Assembly (NCBI GenBank): GCA_020829485.1
Contig: JAIVFU010000028.1
Location: 13,059 to 77,058 of the forward strand
Source: Nostoc sp. CHAB 5834
GTDB lineage: Bacteria; Cyanobacteriota; Cyanobacteriia; Cyanobacteriales; Nostocaceae
Direction of reading: 5' to 3'
Length of the DNA stretch: 64,000 nucleotides
Part shown: positions 1 through 8,990 of the stretch, one piece after another
Numbering within the stretch: the first letter of the stretch is position 1
Layout of the letters: each line of letters starts with the position of its first letter
Notes under the pieces: model-generated
The model's database searches: none
What the model was told of the DNA's origin: nothing
What the model saw: the letters and a program-made list of their open reading frames with translations, nothing else
Made by a program: the position numbers and the translations under genes

Positions 1-1884
1 CAAAGTCAACCAGTTACAACATTTGCGCCAGCTAAACCAAGAATTGTAGAAGTCACTTCAGATCGGCAAGAATATGACGAGCAACGGCGAATTATTACAG
101 CTGTTGGGAATGTAGTTGTGCGATTTGATGGGGCAGTGGTGGATGCCGATCGCCTGCAAGTCAATTTAGACAACTTGATTGCTGCGGGATTCGGGAACGT
201 AACTTTAACACGAGGCGATCAAGTACTGCGTGGACAACGCTTTACCTATAACTTTGTTCAAGATAGTGGGGAACTGCTAAATGGTAGAGGAGAAATTTAT
301 GTACCCTCAGCACAAACAGATTTTGCTTTTTCACCCACGAGTATAACTGCTGGTGGAGTTCCAAAACGTCCGCCGAGCGATCGCATTAGAGCCAATCAGC
401 CCGTTTCCGGTGTGAGCAGTCCTGGAGGAATTGATGTAACAATTGGTGGTCAGACAAATGCTAGTAACATCGCGGCACCGAAAACAGGGGGTGTAGTCAA
501 TCGACTCAGGTTTGAAGCTGAACACATTGACTTTTATCCGCAAGGCTGGCAAGCAAGGGATGTCCGCATCACCAATGATCCTTTTTCGCCCCCAGAACTA
601 GAGTTGCGTGCAGATACAGTAACTCTGACGCGAGAATCACCTTTGGTAGACCGGATCAGGACACAGAAGCAGCGTTTGGTATTGGATCAAAGAATCTCGT
701 TACCAATTCCCGTGAATGAGCGAACTATTGACCGCCGGGAGCGGGACGTTACACCTGCAATAGTCTCCCCCGGCTATGATGGAGATGAGCGGGGTGGTTT
801 GTATATTGAGCGTGGCTTTCCAGTGATCGATACAGAGCAGACACGCTGGACGATCACGCCCCAGTTGTTAATACAGAAAGCTGTGCAAGAAGGCACGGGT
901 GACTTAGGCGCACTGTTTGCTGTAAAGACAAAAATAAATTCTGTTTTGAGTCCACGAGCAGTAATTGAGGGGACTGGGCAGTTAACTAGTTTTGACTTGA
1001 ACAAGATAGAAGATAATTTGCGGGTGAGTTTAGGATTGCGCCAGACATTAGGGACTTCCCTTCCCCATCTTTTGAATCTGGAGTATAGCTACCGCGATCG
1101 CTTTTACAACGGTACCCTTGGCTTTCAAACCGTCCAGAGTAGTCTTGGTGGCATTATTACCTCTCCTGTAATTCCTTTAGGCAAGAGTGGCATCAACCTC
1201 ACCTATCAGGGAAGCGCTCGATATATCAATGCCAACACCGATCGCCAAGACTTATTAGAACCAGTGCGGGAAAACGATCGCATCTCACTAGGTCGTTTAC
1301 AAGGCAGTGCTTTCCTCAGTACTGGGCTGTTGCTGTGGCAGGGAAAACCATTACCACCCACTGCCACTGAGGGATTACGATACACGGCTAACCCTGTAGT
1401 TCCTTACTTGCAAGCGATCGCTAACCTTACAGGCACTACCAGTTATTACACCAATGGTGATAACCAAAGCACCCTAACTGGTACAATTGGCTTACAAGGG
1501 CAAATTGGTCATTTTTCTCGACCTTTTTTCGACTATACCGCCTTTAATATTAGTTACTCTCAAGGCTTAAACAACGGATTATCACCCTTTTTGTTTGATC
1601 GCTCCGTTGATAACAAAGTGTTGAGCGCTGGGATATCACAACAAATTTACGGCCCTTTTCGCTTAGGCTTTCAAACATCTGTTAACTTGGATACTGGTAA
1701 AGAAACTAGCACCGACTACATTGTGGAATATAGCCGTCGCACCTATGGCATTACCTTGCGTTACAATCCGGTGTTGGAGTTAGGGGGTATCAGCTTCCGA
1801 ATTAGTGATTTTAACTGGGGTGGCGGCACTGATCCATTTACTGAAGTTAAGCCAGTGGTAGGCGGCGTAGAACAGGATTATTAG
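1..1884 (+). CDS. LptD/OstA-like outer-membrane protein (DUF3769 type), 5' partial
   Basis: The frame is open from base 1, so the gene starts before the window; the GTG at 118 is internal. The visible part begins with an OstA/LptA-like stretch (VEVTSDRQEYDEQRRIITA, then GNVVVRFDG), the pattern of the periplasmic jelly-roll that hands LPS to LptD. The remaining ~500 residues are rich in alternating polar/hydrophobic strands with many Tyr, Gly and Asn, as in an outer-membrane beta-barrel, and the protein ends shortly after a strand-like region. Cyanobacterial proteins of this kind are annotated DUF3769 and are thought to be the LptD equivalent. Function is inferred from family resemblance. Three HIP1 octamer-like sites lie inside the gene. 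Confidence 0.8.
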   Translation, partial: QSQPVTTFAPAKPRIVEVTSDRQEYDEQRRIITAVGNVVVRFDGAVVDADRLQVNLDNLIAAGFGNVTLTRGDQVLRGQRFTYNFVQDSGELLNGRGEIYVPSAQTDFAFSPTSITAGGVPKRPPSDRIRANQPVSGVSSPGGIDVTIGGQTNASNIAAPKTGGVVNRLRFEAEHIDFYPQGWQARDVRITNDPFSPPELELRADTVTLTRESPLVDRIRTQKQRLVLDQRISLPIPVNERTIDRRERDVTPAIVSPGYDGDERGGLYIERGFPVIDTEQTRWTITPQLLIQKAVQEGTGDLGALFAVKTKINSVLSPRAVIEGTGQLTSFDLNKIEDNLRVSLGLRQTLGTSLPHLLNLEYSYRDRFYNGTLGFQTVQSSLGGIITSPVIPLGKSGINLTYQGSARYINANTDRQDLLEPVRENDRISLGRLQGSAFLSTGLLLWQGKPLPPTATEGLRYTANPVVPYLQAIANLTGTTSYYTNGDNQSTLTGTIGLQGQIGHFSRPFFDYTAFNISYSQGLNNGLSPFLFDRSVDNKVLSAGISQQIYGPFRLGFQTSVNLDTGKETSTDYIVEYSRRTYGITLRYNPVLELGGISFRISDFNWGGGTDPFTEVKPVVGGVEQDY

Positions 1885-2024
1885 TCAAGGTAGCCCTGGA
1901 GGATGCGATGGCTAAACTACAAGATTTTATGGCTCTCGTCCAGATGCGCGTGAGGTAAGGAAAGCGTTGGCAGTAAAGCTGGTTTATCAAGGTTACTTAT
2001 AATCATTAGACATCTGGTGAAAAT

Positions 2025-2090
2025 GAATGTAGAGACGTTGCAATGCAACGTCAAGACAAGGGTTTCAGGTAACGCATAATTAATTTCTGG
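2025..2090. repeat. 66-bp dispersed repeat, copy A
   Basis: This 66-bp stretch is identical, in reverse orientation, to 31679-31744. It contains a short perfect hairpin (GACGTTGC / GCAACGTC with a 3-nt loop). It sits in the 276-bp gap between the LptD-like gene and glcF. A 7-bp stem hairpin (2103-2121) follows. No coding potential is seen. Confidence 0.85.
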
Positions 2091-2160
2091 AGATGTTTAT
2101 TTAGTCCACTAAGCGTGGACTTTAAAACCAATTAAAAGATGTCCACCCCACAATAAATTC

Positions 2161-3516
2161 CTACAATTTTAACTTTTCACCGCGAATCGAATAATCTAAC
2201 AACTCCATCGGGTGAATAACTGAAATCTTTTTACCTTGCAACTCCAAATGCTTCGTAATTTGCAAAGTACACCCCGGATTAGCAGAAGCAATTAACTCAG
2301 CACCAGTATTCAACAAATTCTGCACTTTTTGCCGACCCAATTCTTCAGAAACTTCCGGTTGCAGCATATTATAAACCCCAGCGCTGCCACAACATAAAGC
2401 CGCATCTATCGGTTCTCTCAACTTCACCCCTGGAATTTGCCGCAACACTTGACGCGGTTGGACGCTAATCTTTTGTCCATGCAATAAATGACAAGCATCT
2501 TGATAAACTAAATTCAAGGGTTTATCAGTTAGTGGTGAAAGTTTCGCTGTTAAGCCAACAGTTGCCAAAAACTCTTGAGCATCTTTAACCTTAGCCGCAA
2601 AATCCTTTGCTTTTTCCCGATATTCTAGGTCATCTTCTAAAATGTGACCGTATTCTTTCAAAGTATGACCACAACCAGCAGCATTGATAATCACAAAATC
2701 TACACCCGTGTTAGAAAAACTATCAATCATCTGCCTTGCTAAAGCTTTCGCCTGTTCTGTTTGTCCTTGGTGTTCGGGAAGCGCTGCACAACAACCTTGA
2801 GATTTGGGAATCACAACTTCACAACCATTCGCTGTTAAAACCCGCACTGTTGCTTCATTCACTGGCGAGAAAAACAGCCGTTGCACGCAACCCAAAATCA
2901 TCCCGACTCGGTAGCGCTTTTCACCTTGGGCGCGAATAATAGTAGGCAAATTATCCTGAAAAGATTTGAGAGTAATTTCTGGGAGAATAGATTCCATTGC
3001 TGCCAAGCGGGGCGATATTTTATTCAGTAAACCCGTAGCGCGAAAGAATTTTGCAAACCCCAACTTTTGATAAACCAACAACGGAACTAATAAAACCCGT
3101 AAAACATTAGGATAAGGAAATAAAGAAAATATCAGTTGACGAAAAAATTGATCTGGTAAACTGCGGGGATAATTTCGTTCAACTTGGTGACGAGTTGCAG
3201 AAATTAACTTGTCATACTGCACACCAGAAGGGCAAGTACTCACACAAGCAAGACAGCCCAAACAAGAATCAAAATGTTCTACAGTTGCCGTATTTAGAGC
3301 AATCTCGCCCTCATTAATTGCATCCATTAAATAGATGCGTCCTCTAGGAGAATCCATCTCCTTACCAAGCACTCGATAACTCGGACAAGTCGAAAGACAA
3401 AATCCACAATGGACACAACTATCAATCAACTTTGGGTCAGGCGGATGGCTTTGATCAAACCCCTTCAAATTTTTTAAACTAGCCGTATTATTAACAGAAT
3501 TTTCGGAAACTTGCAT
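2161..3516 (-). CDS. glcF: Glycolate dehydrogenase iron-sulfur subunit GlcF
   Basis: 451 residues. Two ferredoxin-type 4Fe-4S motifs are visible near the N terminus: C34-x2-C37-x2-C40-x3-C44-P and C85-x2-C88-x2-C91-x3-C95-P. Two cysteine-rich CCG domains follow (around GCCAALPEHQGQ and ALCCGSAGVYN), as in GlcF and heterodisulfide reductase D-like subunits. It would pass electrons from the FAD subunit during oxidation of glycolate to glyoxylate in photorespiration. The gene lies 58 bp downstream of glcE on the same strand, so the two probably form an operon. LutA/LldE-type lactate oxidase subunits share the fold, but the GlcE neighbour favours glycolate. Confidence 0.88.
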   Translation of the reverse strand: MQVSENSVNNTASLKNLKGFDQSHPPDPKLIDSCVHCGFCLSTCPSYRVLGKEMDSPRGRIYLMDAINEGEIALNTATVEHFDSCLGCLACVSTCPSGVQYDKLISATRHQVERNYPRSLPDQFFRQLIFSLFPYPNVLRVLLVPLLVYQKLGFAKFFRATGLLNKISPRLAAMESILPEITLKSFQDNLPTIIRAQGEKRYRVGMILGCVQRLFFSPVNEATVRVLTANGCEVVIPKSQGCCAALPEHQGQTEQAKALARQMIDSFSNTGVDFVIINAAGCGHTLKEYGHILEDDLEYREKAKDFAAKVKDAQEFLATVGLTAKLSPLTDKPLNLVYQDACHLLHGQKISVQPRQVLRQIPGVKLREPIDAALCCGSAGVYNMLQPEVSEELGRQKVQNLLNTGAELIASANPGCTLQITKHLELQGKKISVIHPMELLDYSIRGEKLKL

Positions 3517-3574
3517 ATTTCTCCCTTTCCCCTCTCTATCTCAGCGTTCTCTGTGTCTCTGCGGTTATTTAAAA

Positions 3575-4912
3575 TTAAATCCCACCCACAAACCGCCCAG
3601 GACTTAAAATATTCTTACTATCAAACTGTTCCTTAATACGGCGCATCAACGGCAAAGCGTTGCCAGTATAACCCCAAACATCTATTTGTTCTTTAATCGG
3701 CACTGGTGCTGACAGAATTGTTAAAAAACCACTACTCGCTTGAGTGCGATCGCCTCTGGCGGAGCGTAGCTCATCGCGCACTATCAAAACTTGATTTTTA
3801 CTCTCTAATTGTAACAAACCCAAACCACTACTAATATGAATTAAACCTAACTCCACCTGAGTCAAAATCTCCACGGCAGCAGTAGGTAACACTCCTATTT
3901 TGCAAGTAATTACAGATTCTGTGACAGTAGTATGTATTCGTTCTTGCAATCTCTGCCATAGATTAGCTTCATCATCATCGGCAAAAATTGCCCCATTTAA
4001 ACCTAACTTTTGCCCTACTTCCAAAACTCGGTTTGACTGTTCTTTAACACTCTCACTAATACTTTGAAAACGGGCAATTAATCCCAGTCCTTGACCCAAA
4101 CCTAAGCTGGACACCAATTGAGTTGATAGCAAATCAGCCTGAACTGGTGTTAACGCCGAACCCCGAAGGATATCAGCTGCTTGAGATATAGCCTCAGCAC
4201 TACCCGTTAGTACCACCGTCCCCGATGCCTCTGGTAGCGGATACACGCGGAAAGTTAGTTGACTAATAAAGCCTAATGTGCCATAAGACCCAGTAAACAA
4301 CTTCATCAAGTCATATCCAGCGACATTTTTAACTACTCTTCCCCCAGCTTTGGCGATTTGGCCATCAGCACGGACAAAGGTAATACCTAGTAGCTGGTCG
4401 CGCACACTACCATAACGTTGCCGCAGAGAACCTGTATCACCTGTGGCAACAATACCACCAATGGTTGCAAACTCTGGTGCTGTGGGGTCAATAGCAAGAA
4501 ATTGCCGCGATTTTGCCAAAAGTGCTTGCAAATCAGAGAACTTCATCCCAGCTTCTACGGTGACAGTCAAATCACCAACAGCGTGTTCAATGAGTTGGTT
4601 CATGCGTTCTGTACTAACTACAATATCAACGCCCTTAACTAAATTACCCCAGCTAAGTTTACTGCCACTACCACAGGGTAGAACATGCCAGTTATTAGTG
4701 TGAGCTGTAGCGATGACTGCGGCTAACTGTTGTTGAGTGCGGGGATAGACGATACAACTGGGAGAATTTCCAGAAGCCATAGCCTGTTGGATACGTTTTT
4801 GCTGACTTAATTCGATATTTTCCCAAAGACAAACAGCATTTTCTTCGCCGACGATAGATGCAAAATCAGAAGCGCAGACGGCTTGCGGCTTGTCGTTAGA
4901 CATCGCTTTCAT
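3575..4912 (-). CDS. glcE: Glycolate dehydrogenase FAD-binding subunit GlcE
   Basis: 445 residues with a PCMH-type FAD domain: the pyrophosphate-binding stretch LPCGSGSKLSWG and the IGGIVATGDTGSLRQRYG segment are clear. The C terminus ends in a typical ..ILSPGRFVGG tail of the FAD-oxidase C domain. It should form the flavin subunit of glycolate dehydrogenase with the adjacent glcF. Start uncertain between the ATG at 4912 and one three codons later. Oddity: residues encoded by 3745-3780 (..RDELRSARGDRTQ..) come from a dispersed HIP1-containing repeat that reads in frame through the gene. It is absent from the rest of the family pattern as far as I can judge. Confidence 0.85.
   Translation of the reverse strand: MKAMSNDKPQAVCASDFASIVGEENAVCLWENIELSQQKRIQQAMASGNSPSCIVYPRTQQQLAAVIATAHTNNWHVLPCGSGSKLSWGNLVKGVDIVVSTERMNQLIEHAVGDLTVTVEAGMKFSDLQALLAKSRQFLAIDPTAPEFATIGGIVATGDTGSLRQRYGSVRDQLLGITFVRADGQIAKAGGRVVKNVAGYDLMKLFTGSYGTLGFISQLTFRVYPLPEASGTVVLTGSAEAISQAADILRGSALTPVQADLLSTQLVSSLGLGQGLGLIARFQSISESVKEQSNRVLEVGQKLGLNGAIFADDDEANLWQRLQERIHTTVTESVITCKIGVLPTAAVEILTQVELGLIHISSGLGLLQLESKNQVLIVRDELRSARGDRTQASSGFLTILSAPVPIKEQIDVWGYTGNALPLMRRIKEQFDSKNILSPGRFVGGI
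3745..3780. repeat. Dispersed HIP1-type repeat inside glcE
   Basis: The stretch contains GCGATCGC followed by a GCG-TAGC and TCATCGC block, a short mobile-looking palindromic element common in Nostoc genomes. Here it lies wholly within glcE and keeps the reading frame, adding about 12 residues. Confidence 0.6.
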
Positions 4913-5134
4913 TTAGTTTATTTTTTTACGCCCTATATTTAAAATACTTGCTAACCTGACCAAAAAAGCACATTGCCATTAATATACGGTGACTTTATTT
5001 GGTTATTTCTTAGCTAATTTTAATCAGTTTATCAGGGTGAATTCAGAGCGATCGCTGATTATAGTGATTAATGTAGGGAATTCCGTACTGGAGTTGATTG
5101 TCCAGTTAACCTCAAAATAGAAAATAATAGATAT

Positions 5135-5629
5135 ATGGACAAACGGTATTTTTTACAGGCTAGTGCAGTAATAGTCGGCACAGCCTTGTTATCAAGGTAT
5201 ATCAATTGGGGGTCAGAAGCGATGACAACTTCTAATAGTGGATTTGAAATTACCAAACCTGAACAAGAGTGGCGCACCATTTTAACGCCAGAACAGTTTA
5301 ATGTATTGCGTAAACACGGCACTGAACGCCCTCACACCAGCCCATTGGATAAGGAATACGACAATGGTACTTATTATTGTGCTGCGTGTGAACTGCCACT
5401 GTTTACCTCTGATACCAAATTTAACAGTGGTACTGGCTGGCCTAGCTTCTTTAACCCGATTGAAGGTGCGATCGCTACTACTGTAGATCGGTCGTTGTTT
5501 ATGACCAGAACTGAAGTGCATTGTAGTCGCTGTGGTGGTCATCTGGGTCATGTTTTTGATGACGGCCCTGCACCCACAGGCAAGCGCTATTGCATGAATG
5601 GGGTTTCGTTGAAGTTTACTCCTGCTTAA
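5135..5629 (+). CDS. msrB: Peptide-methionine (R)-S-oxide reductase MsrB, probably exported
   Basis: 164 residues. The SelR/MsrB fold is complete from about residue 45: EWRTILTPEQFNVLRKHGTE, the zinc cysteines CAAC and CSRC, the GWPSFF substrate-binding loop, and the catalytic cysteine in RYCMNG. It reduces methionine-R-sulfoxide in damaged proteins. The first 30 residues (DKRYFLQASAVIVGTALL) look like a Tat or Sec signal with a KR-x-F-L core, so this copy probably works in the periplasm or thylakoid lumen; an internal ATG at 5222 would give a cytoplasmic form. It is a single gene, divergent from glcE. Confidence 0.92.
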   Translation: MDKRYFLQASAVIVGTALLSRYINWGSEAMTTSNSGFEITKPEQEWRTILTPEQFNVLRKHGTERPHTSPLDKEYDNGTYYCAACELPLFTSDTKFNSGTGWPSFFNPIEGAIATTVDRSLFMTRTEVHCSRCGGHLGHVFDDGPAPTGKRYCMNGVSLKFTPA

Positions 5630-5698
5630 TTTAGTTGCAATCGCACGTACTAACCTAAATTATGAAATTTTGAGGCTTGACCAAGGGTGAATAGATTG

Positions 5699-5746
5699 TT
5701 GACAATAACTTCTCCTACCCAATCCTACCGGACGAAGTATTGTCAA
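5699..5746. terminator. Long imperfect hairpin downstream of msrB
   Basis: The arms TTGACAATAACTTC and GAAGTATTGTCAA pair with one bulge around a TCC/GGA inner stem. It lies 70 bp after msrB and between two convergent genes. No T-run follows on the plus strand, so a role as terminator or RNA-processing site is only inferred. Confidence 0.45.
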
Positions 5747-5797
5747 TTAAAAAAATACAACTCTTGGTCTTCGCTAAAGCTATTTACTTAAATATTT

Positions 5798-5887
5798 CTA
5801 TTTATTTGAGTCGTTTTTCTCCTTTTTGTCTTTGGGATCTTTTTTAGGTTTTTTAACCTCTTTATTACTTTTTCTTTCCTTCGACAT
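5798..5887 (-). CDS. Very small lysine-rich protein (29 aa)
   Basis: An ATG at 5887 opens a 29-residue frame, MSKERKSNKEVKKPKKDPKD followed by KKEKNDSNK, ending in TAG at 5798. About 45% of residues are Lys or Arg. A good ribosome-binding site (GGAGAA) lies 5 nt before the ATG. Small, basic KEVKKPKK-type proteins of this length occur in many bacteria as uncharacterised conserved ORFs, which supports this being a real gene; nothing is known to me of its function. It lies between msrB and mreD on the mreD strand, with a free upstream region. Confidence 0.55.
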   Translation of the reverse strand: MSKERKSNKEVKKPKKDPKDKKEKNDSNK

Positions 5888-6083
5888 TAGCGTTCTCCAA
5901 TTAGATTACTTAGTAAAAGCTTCTACATTCTGCCGTCAGTAAATCAGGAGATGACTTACCTGATATTTTTTAAGGCAAAAAAGAAAGTATCAAACATAAA
6001 TGCCAACTAACTACCATGATACGGTGTTGTTTGATTATCGGGGTCAATCCAAAATTTAAAATCCAAAATATAAAATTCTTTGA

Positions 6084-6701
6084 CTATTGTTCCAATAATT
6101 TTATCCGTTGCCACCAAAGATTTAGCGGATAATAGACCACCGGTGCCCACAGACTACTAAGAATGGCAGAGGCTAAGGCGACACGCTGGTAATATGTCCA
6201 AATATCTGTTACCTTGCGCTCATTCCCCATCAAAGTTAATTGCAACCCAAAAATAGTTTCTGCCAAAACTGCCATCACAAAGACAATTACAGCAATCGAA
6301 ATAAAATCTTCTTCGATAAAACGCTGTTTCTGGAGCAGAGCAGTTAAAATTCCCACTATACCTAAACTAAGAGCATGAGTAGGGTTAGGTGATGTCATCG
6401 AATCTTGAAGTAGCCCCAGAACTATACCTGCCAATGCTCCGGCAAACACCGGGCGCTTCACACTCCAAGCTACCACCCAAATTAATAGCCAGTTAGGGGC
6501 AATTCCCAATAATTCCATACCCGGTAAGCGGGTTGGCAATAATAGTAAACATAACAATACAGAAGTAGCCGTCACTATCCAACCCAACAACTGACGGACA
6601 CCGGGATGCCAACGAGAAAGTGGCTGGATTCGGAATTTCGATTTTCGCTGTGACGATTTTGGCGAGTTCTGCCTGCTACCACCAAATGCAGGAATCTTCA
6701 T
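6084..6701 (-). CDS. mreD: Rod shape-determining membrane protein MreD
   Basis: 205 residues, strongly hydrophobic with about five predicted membrane segments after a basic N-terminal tail of about 35 residues. It follows mreC by 25 bp and mreB further upstream on the same strand, the universal mreBCD order, which fixes the assignment. In cyanobacteria MreBCD set cell shape through the peptidoglycan elongation complex. The basic N-terminal extension (FGGSRQNSPKSSQRKSKFRI) is longer than in E. coli MreD. Confidence 0.88.
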   Translation of the reverse strand: MKIPAFGGSRQNSPKSSQRKSKFRIQPLSRWHPGVRQLLGWIVTATSVLLCLLLLPTRLPGMELLGIAPNWLLIWVVAWSVKRPVFAGALAGIVLGLLQDSMTSPNPTHALSLGIVGILTALLQKQRFIEEDFISIAVIVFVMAVLAETIFGLQLTLMGNERKVTDIWTYYQRVALASAILSSLWAPVVYYPLNLWWQRIKLLEQ

Positions 6702-6726
6702 TTTTATATAGATTTTTTTGAAGAAT

Positions 6727-7521
6727 TTACTTAGACTTTTGCGGCACTTGATTTGCTGACTCTTGGTTTTCTGGCTTTGGATAAACAGCTACCCAATCGA
6801 GAGAGCGGATTGGCGGAAAAAGCTCAATTTTCGCTACTGATGCGGGAAGTTTCTTTAAATCCAGCGACTTGATTCGTCCTACTGCCAAACCAGATGTAAA
6901 TTTCTGACTATAAGTAGAAGTAGAAACTAAATCTCCTACCTTGACATTTGGGACTTTTTCATAAAACTCCAGCACTGCTTCTGCTGAAGAATCCCCTCGC
7001 AAAACGCCTTTAGCTGCCGTGCGGCTAACCGATACACCCACTTGACTCTTGAGATCACTGATTAACAATACGCGGCTAGTATTGGGAGTTACACTCTCCA
7101 CCAAACCCACCAATCCACCTTCTGCCTTGACTATGAAGCCTTCCTGAATCCCTGCATTCGTACCGCGATTTAGGGTAACTTGTTGCCACCACTGATCAGC
7201 ACTACGTCCTACTACCCGCGCTGGAATTGGCCGTGATGCCAATGGCTCTTTTTCCACATAGCCCAATAAATCTTGTAGCTTTGTCTTTTGACTTTCCAAA
7301 TCTACTATACGGGTTTGCAATTCTAATATCCGAGCATCTCTGAGACGTTCTTCTGGAGTTGGCCCTGAGTGCAACATCTCTAACGGACGGGTAATTGCCT
7401 GGTATGTCTCAAGCACCAATTCACCTTGAGTTTGTCGCAATATCCAAGCACTACCAACTACTAGGGCTATCAACCCGATTTGTAACCCTTTATGATCCCA
7501 CCAACGCCGTATTGTAACCAT
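6727..7521 (-). CDS. mreC: Rod shape-determining protein MreC
   Basis: 264 residues: a short cytoplasmic tail, one membrane segment (LQIGLIALVVGSAWIL), a coiled-coil (RILELQTRIVDLESQKTKLQ) and the periplasmic beta-domain with the conserved LNRGTNAGIQEGF and GLVGLVESVTPNTSRVLLI signatures. It bridges MreB filaments to the wall synthases. It lies second in mreBCD, 100 bp after mreB and 25 bp before mreD. Confidence 0.92.
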   Translation of the reverse strand: MVTIRRWWDHKGLQIGLIALVVGSAWILRQTQGELVLETYQAITRPLEMLHSGPTPEERLRDARILELQTRIVDLESQKTKLQDLLGYVEKEPLASRPIPARVVGRSADQWWQQVTLNRGTNAGIQEGFIVKAEGGLVGLVESVTPNTSRVLLISDLKSQVGVSVSRTAAKGVLRGDSSAEAVLEFYEKVPNVKVGDLVSTSTYSQKFTSGLAVGRIKSLDLKKLPASVAKIELFPPIRSLDWVAVYPKPENQESANQVPQKSK

Positions 7522-7549
7522 ATATACTCGTATGTACTTATATAAATTA

Positions 7550-7602
7550 AGTTCTACTTGGATTCTATTTATATAAAACCCAAATAGAACTCAAATAGAA
7601 CT
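7550..7602 (-). promoter_or_regulatory. Intercistronic hairpin between mreB and mreC
   Basis: The arms AGTTCTA-6nt-TTCTATTT and AAATAGAA-6nt-TAGAACT pair perfectly (7 + 8 bp with a small internal loop), 20 bp after the mreB stop and about 30 bp before mreC. On the transcribed strand AGTTCTATTTG occurs twice in tandem. It could be a partial terminator or processing site that keeps mreB above mreCD; no experiment is implied. Confidence 0.5.
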
Positions 7603-7621
7603 CAAGTCTGATATTTTTTTG

Positions 7622-8665
7622 CTACATATTGCGAGAGCTTTCAGTGACAACTCGTTCTAACTGTTTAAAGTTTTCTAACACACGACCTGTTCCCAGCACA
7701 ACACAGCAGAGAGGATCGGCGGCGATGTGGGTAACAATCCCCGTTTCATGGCTAATTAAGGTATCTATGCCTTTGAGCAAAGCACCACCACCAGCTAACA
7801 TAATACCTCTGTCAATAATGTCTGCTGCCAGTTCTGGAGGTGTACGTTCTAGTGTCCGCTTCACAGCTTCTATAATTACTGATAGCGGTTCCAACATACT
7901 TTCACGGATTTCTGCGCCTTTAATTGTTACAGTTCGCGGAAGCCCAGAAAGCAGGTGTAAACCTCGGACTTCCATAATGGCCTCATTATCATCATTAGTA
8001 GGATAGGCAGAACCAATCCGAATCTTGATGTCCTCGGCAGTCCGTTCACCAATAACTAAGTTATGAACTTTCTTAATATACTGAATGATCGATTCAGTCA
8101 GTTCATCCCCAGCAATGCGTACTGATTCGCTGATCACTGTACCCTGAAGACTCAGCACTGCGACTTCTGTTGTGCCACCACCAATATCGATGATCATGTT
8201 GCCAGTGGGTTCAGCAACAGGTAGTCCTGCACCAATGGCAGCAGCTACAGGTTCATCGATTAAATAAACTTTTCTTGCTCCTGCTTGATGAGCTGCATCC
8301 ATTACAGCTCGCCTTTCTACCCCAGTGACACCACTGGGAATACCAATGACAATCCGGGGTAAAATTAAAGATTTGCCTTCATTTACACGCTGAATAAAGC
8401 TTTTGAGCATTAGCTCGGCTATATCGAAATCAGCGATTACACCATCGCGCAAGGGGCGGAGGGCAATCACGTTTCCAGGTGTGCGGCCGAGCATTTTTTT
8501 GGCTTCTTCTCCTACTGCCAGTGCTACCTTTTCATTGACATCGATAGCAACTACAGAAGGCTCTTGCAGTACAATACCTTTACCAGATACATAAACCAGG
8601 GTATTAGCAGTACCGAGGTCGATACCCATATCCCATGATGTGCGAAAGTTCCTAAAAATACCCAC
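7622..8665 (-). CDS. mreB: Rod shape-determining protein MreB
   Basis: 347 residues of the actin-like family. Visible are phosphate-1 (GIDLGTANTLVYV), phosphate-2 (DIGGGTTEVAV) and the adenosine motif (AGGGALLKGID). It polymerises under the membrane to guide wall growth. The GTG at 8665 gives the usual cyanobacterial start MGIFRNF..; an internal ATG at 8629 (MGIDLGT) would remove only the amphipathic tail that holds MreB to the membrane, so GTG is preferred. First gene of mreBCD, divergent from ssb across 325 bp of very AT-rich DNA that probably holds both promoters. Confidence 0.95.
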   Translation of the reverse strand: MGIFRNFRTSWDMGIDLGTANTLVYVSGKGIVLQEPSVVAIDVNEKVALAVGEEAKKMLGRTPGNVIALRPLRDGVIADFDIAELMLKSFIQRVNEGKSLILPRIVIGIPSGVTGVERRAVMDAAHQAGARKVYLIDEPVAAAIGAGLPVAEPTGNMIIDIGGGTTEVAVLSLQGTVISESVRIAGDELTESIIQYIKKVHNLVIGERTAEDIKIRIGSAYPTNDDNEAIMEVRGLHLLSGLPRTVTIKGAEIRESMLEPLSVIIEAVKRTLERTPPELAADIIDRGIMLAGGGALLKGIDTLISHETGIVTHIAADPLCCVVLGTGRVLENFKQLERVVTESSRNM

Positions 8666-8990
8666 GCGTTTCTAAGCCCCCTATGTGCGATACTTCTTGA
8701 CTACAACGGTAGAGTTGATTTGATTATGTTTATATCCTGAGTTCAGTAAACTAGACTATATTTTTATATGATTCCCAGGAATATTTACGATGTCTCAGGT
8801 ATGTATGTTTTGATATTCTCTGGTTAAATTAGTATATACGTATAGTTTTATGTGTTTCTCCAAATAGTATGTATAATTTTTCAAATCAACTATATTGTTA
8901 ACTGTTTAACACATTATTTTCAAGTGTTTCACAATTCGCTATGATGAAAGTCTAAATTATTAAGTACGCATGTACTAAAAGGTAACGCAC

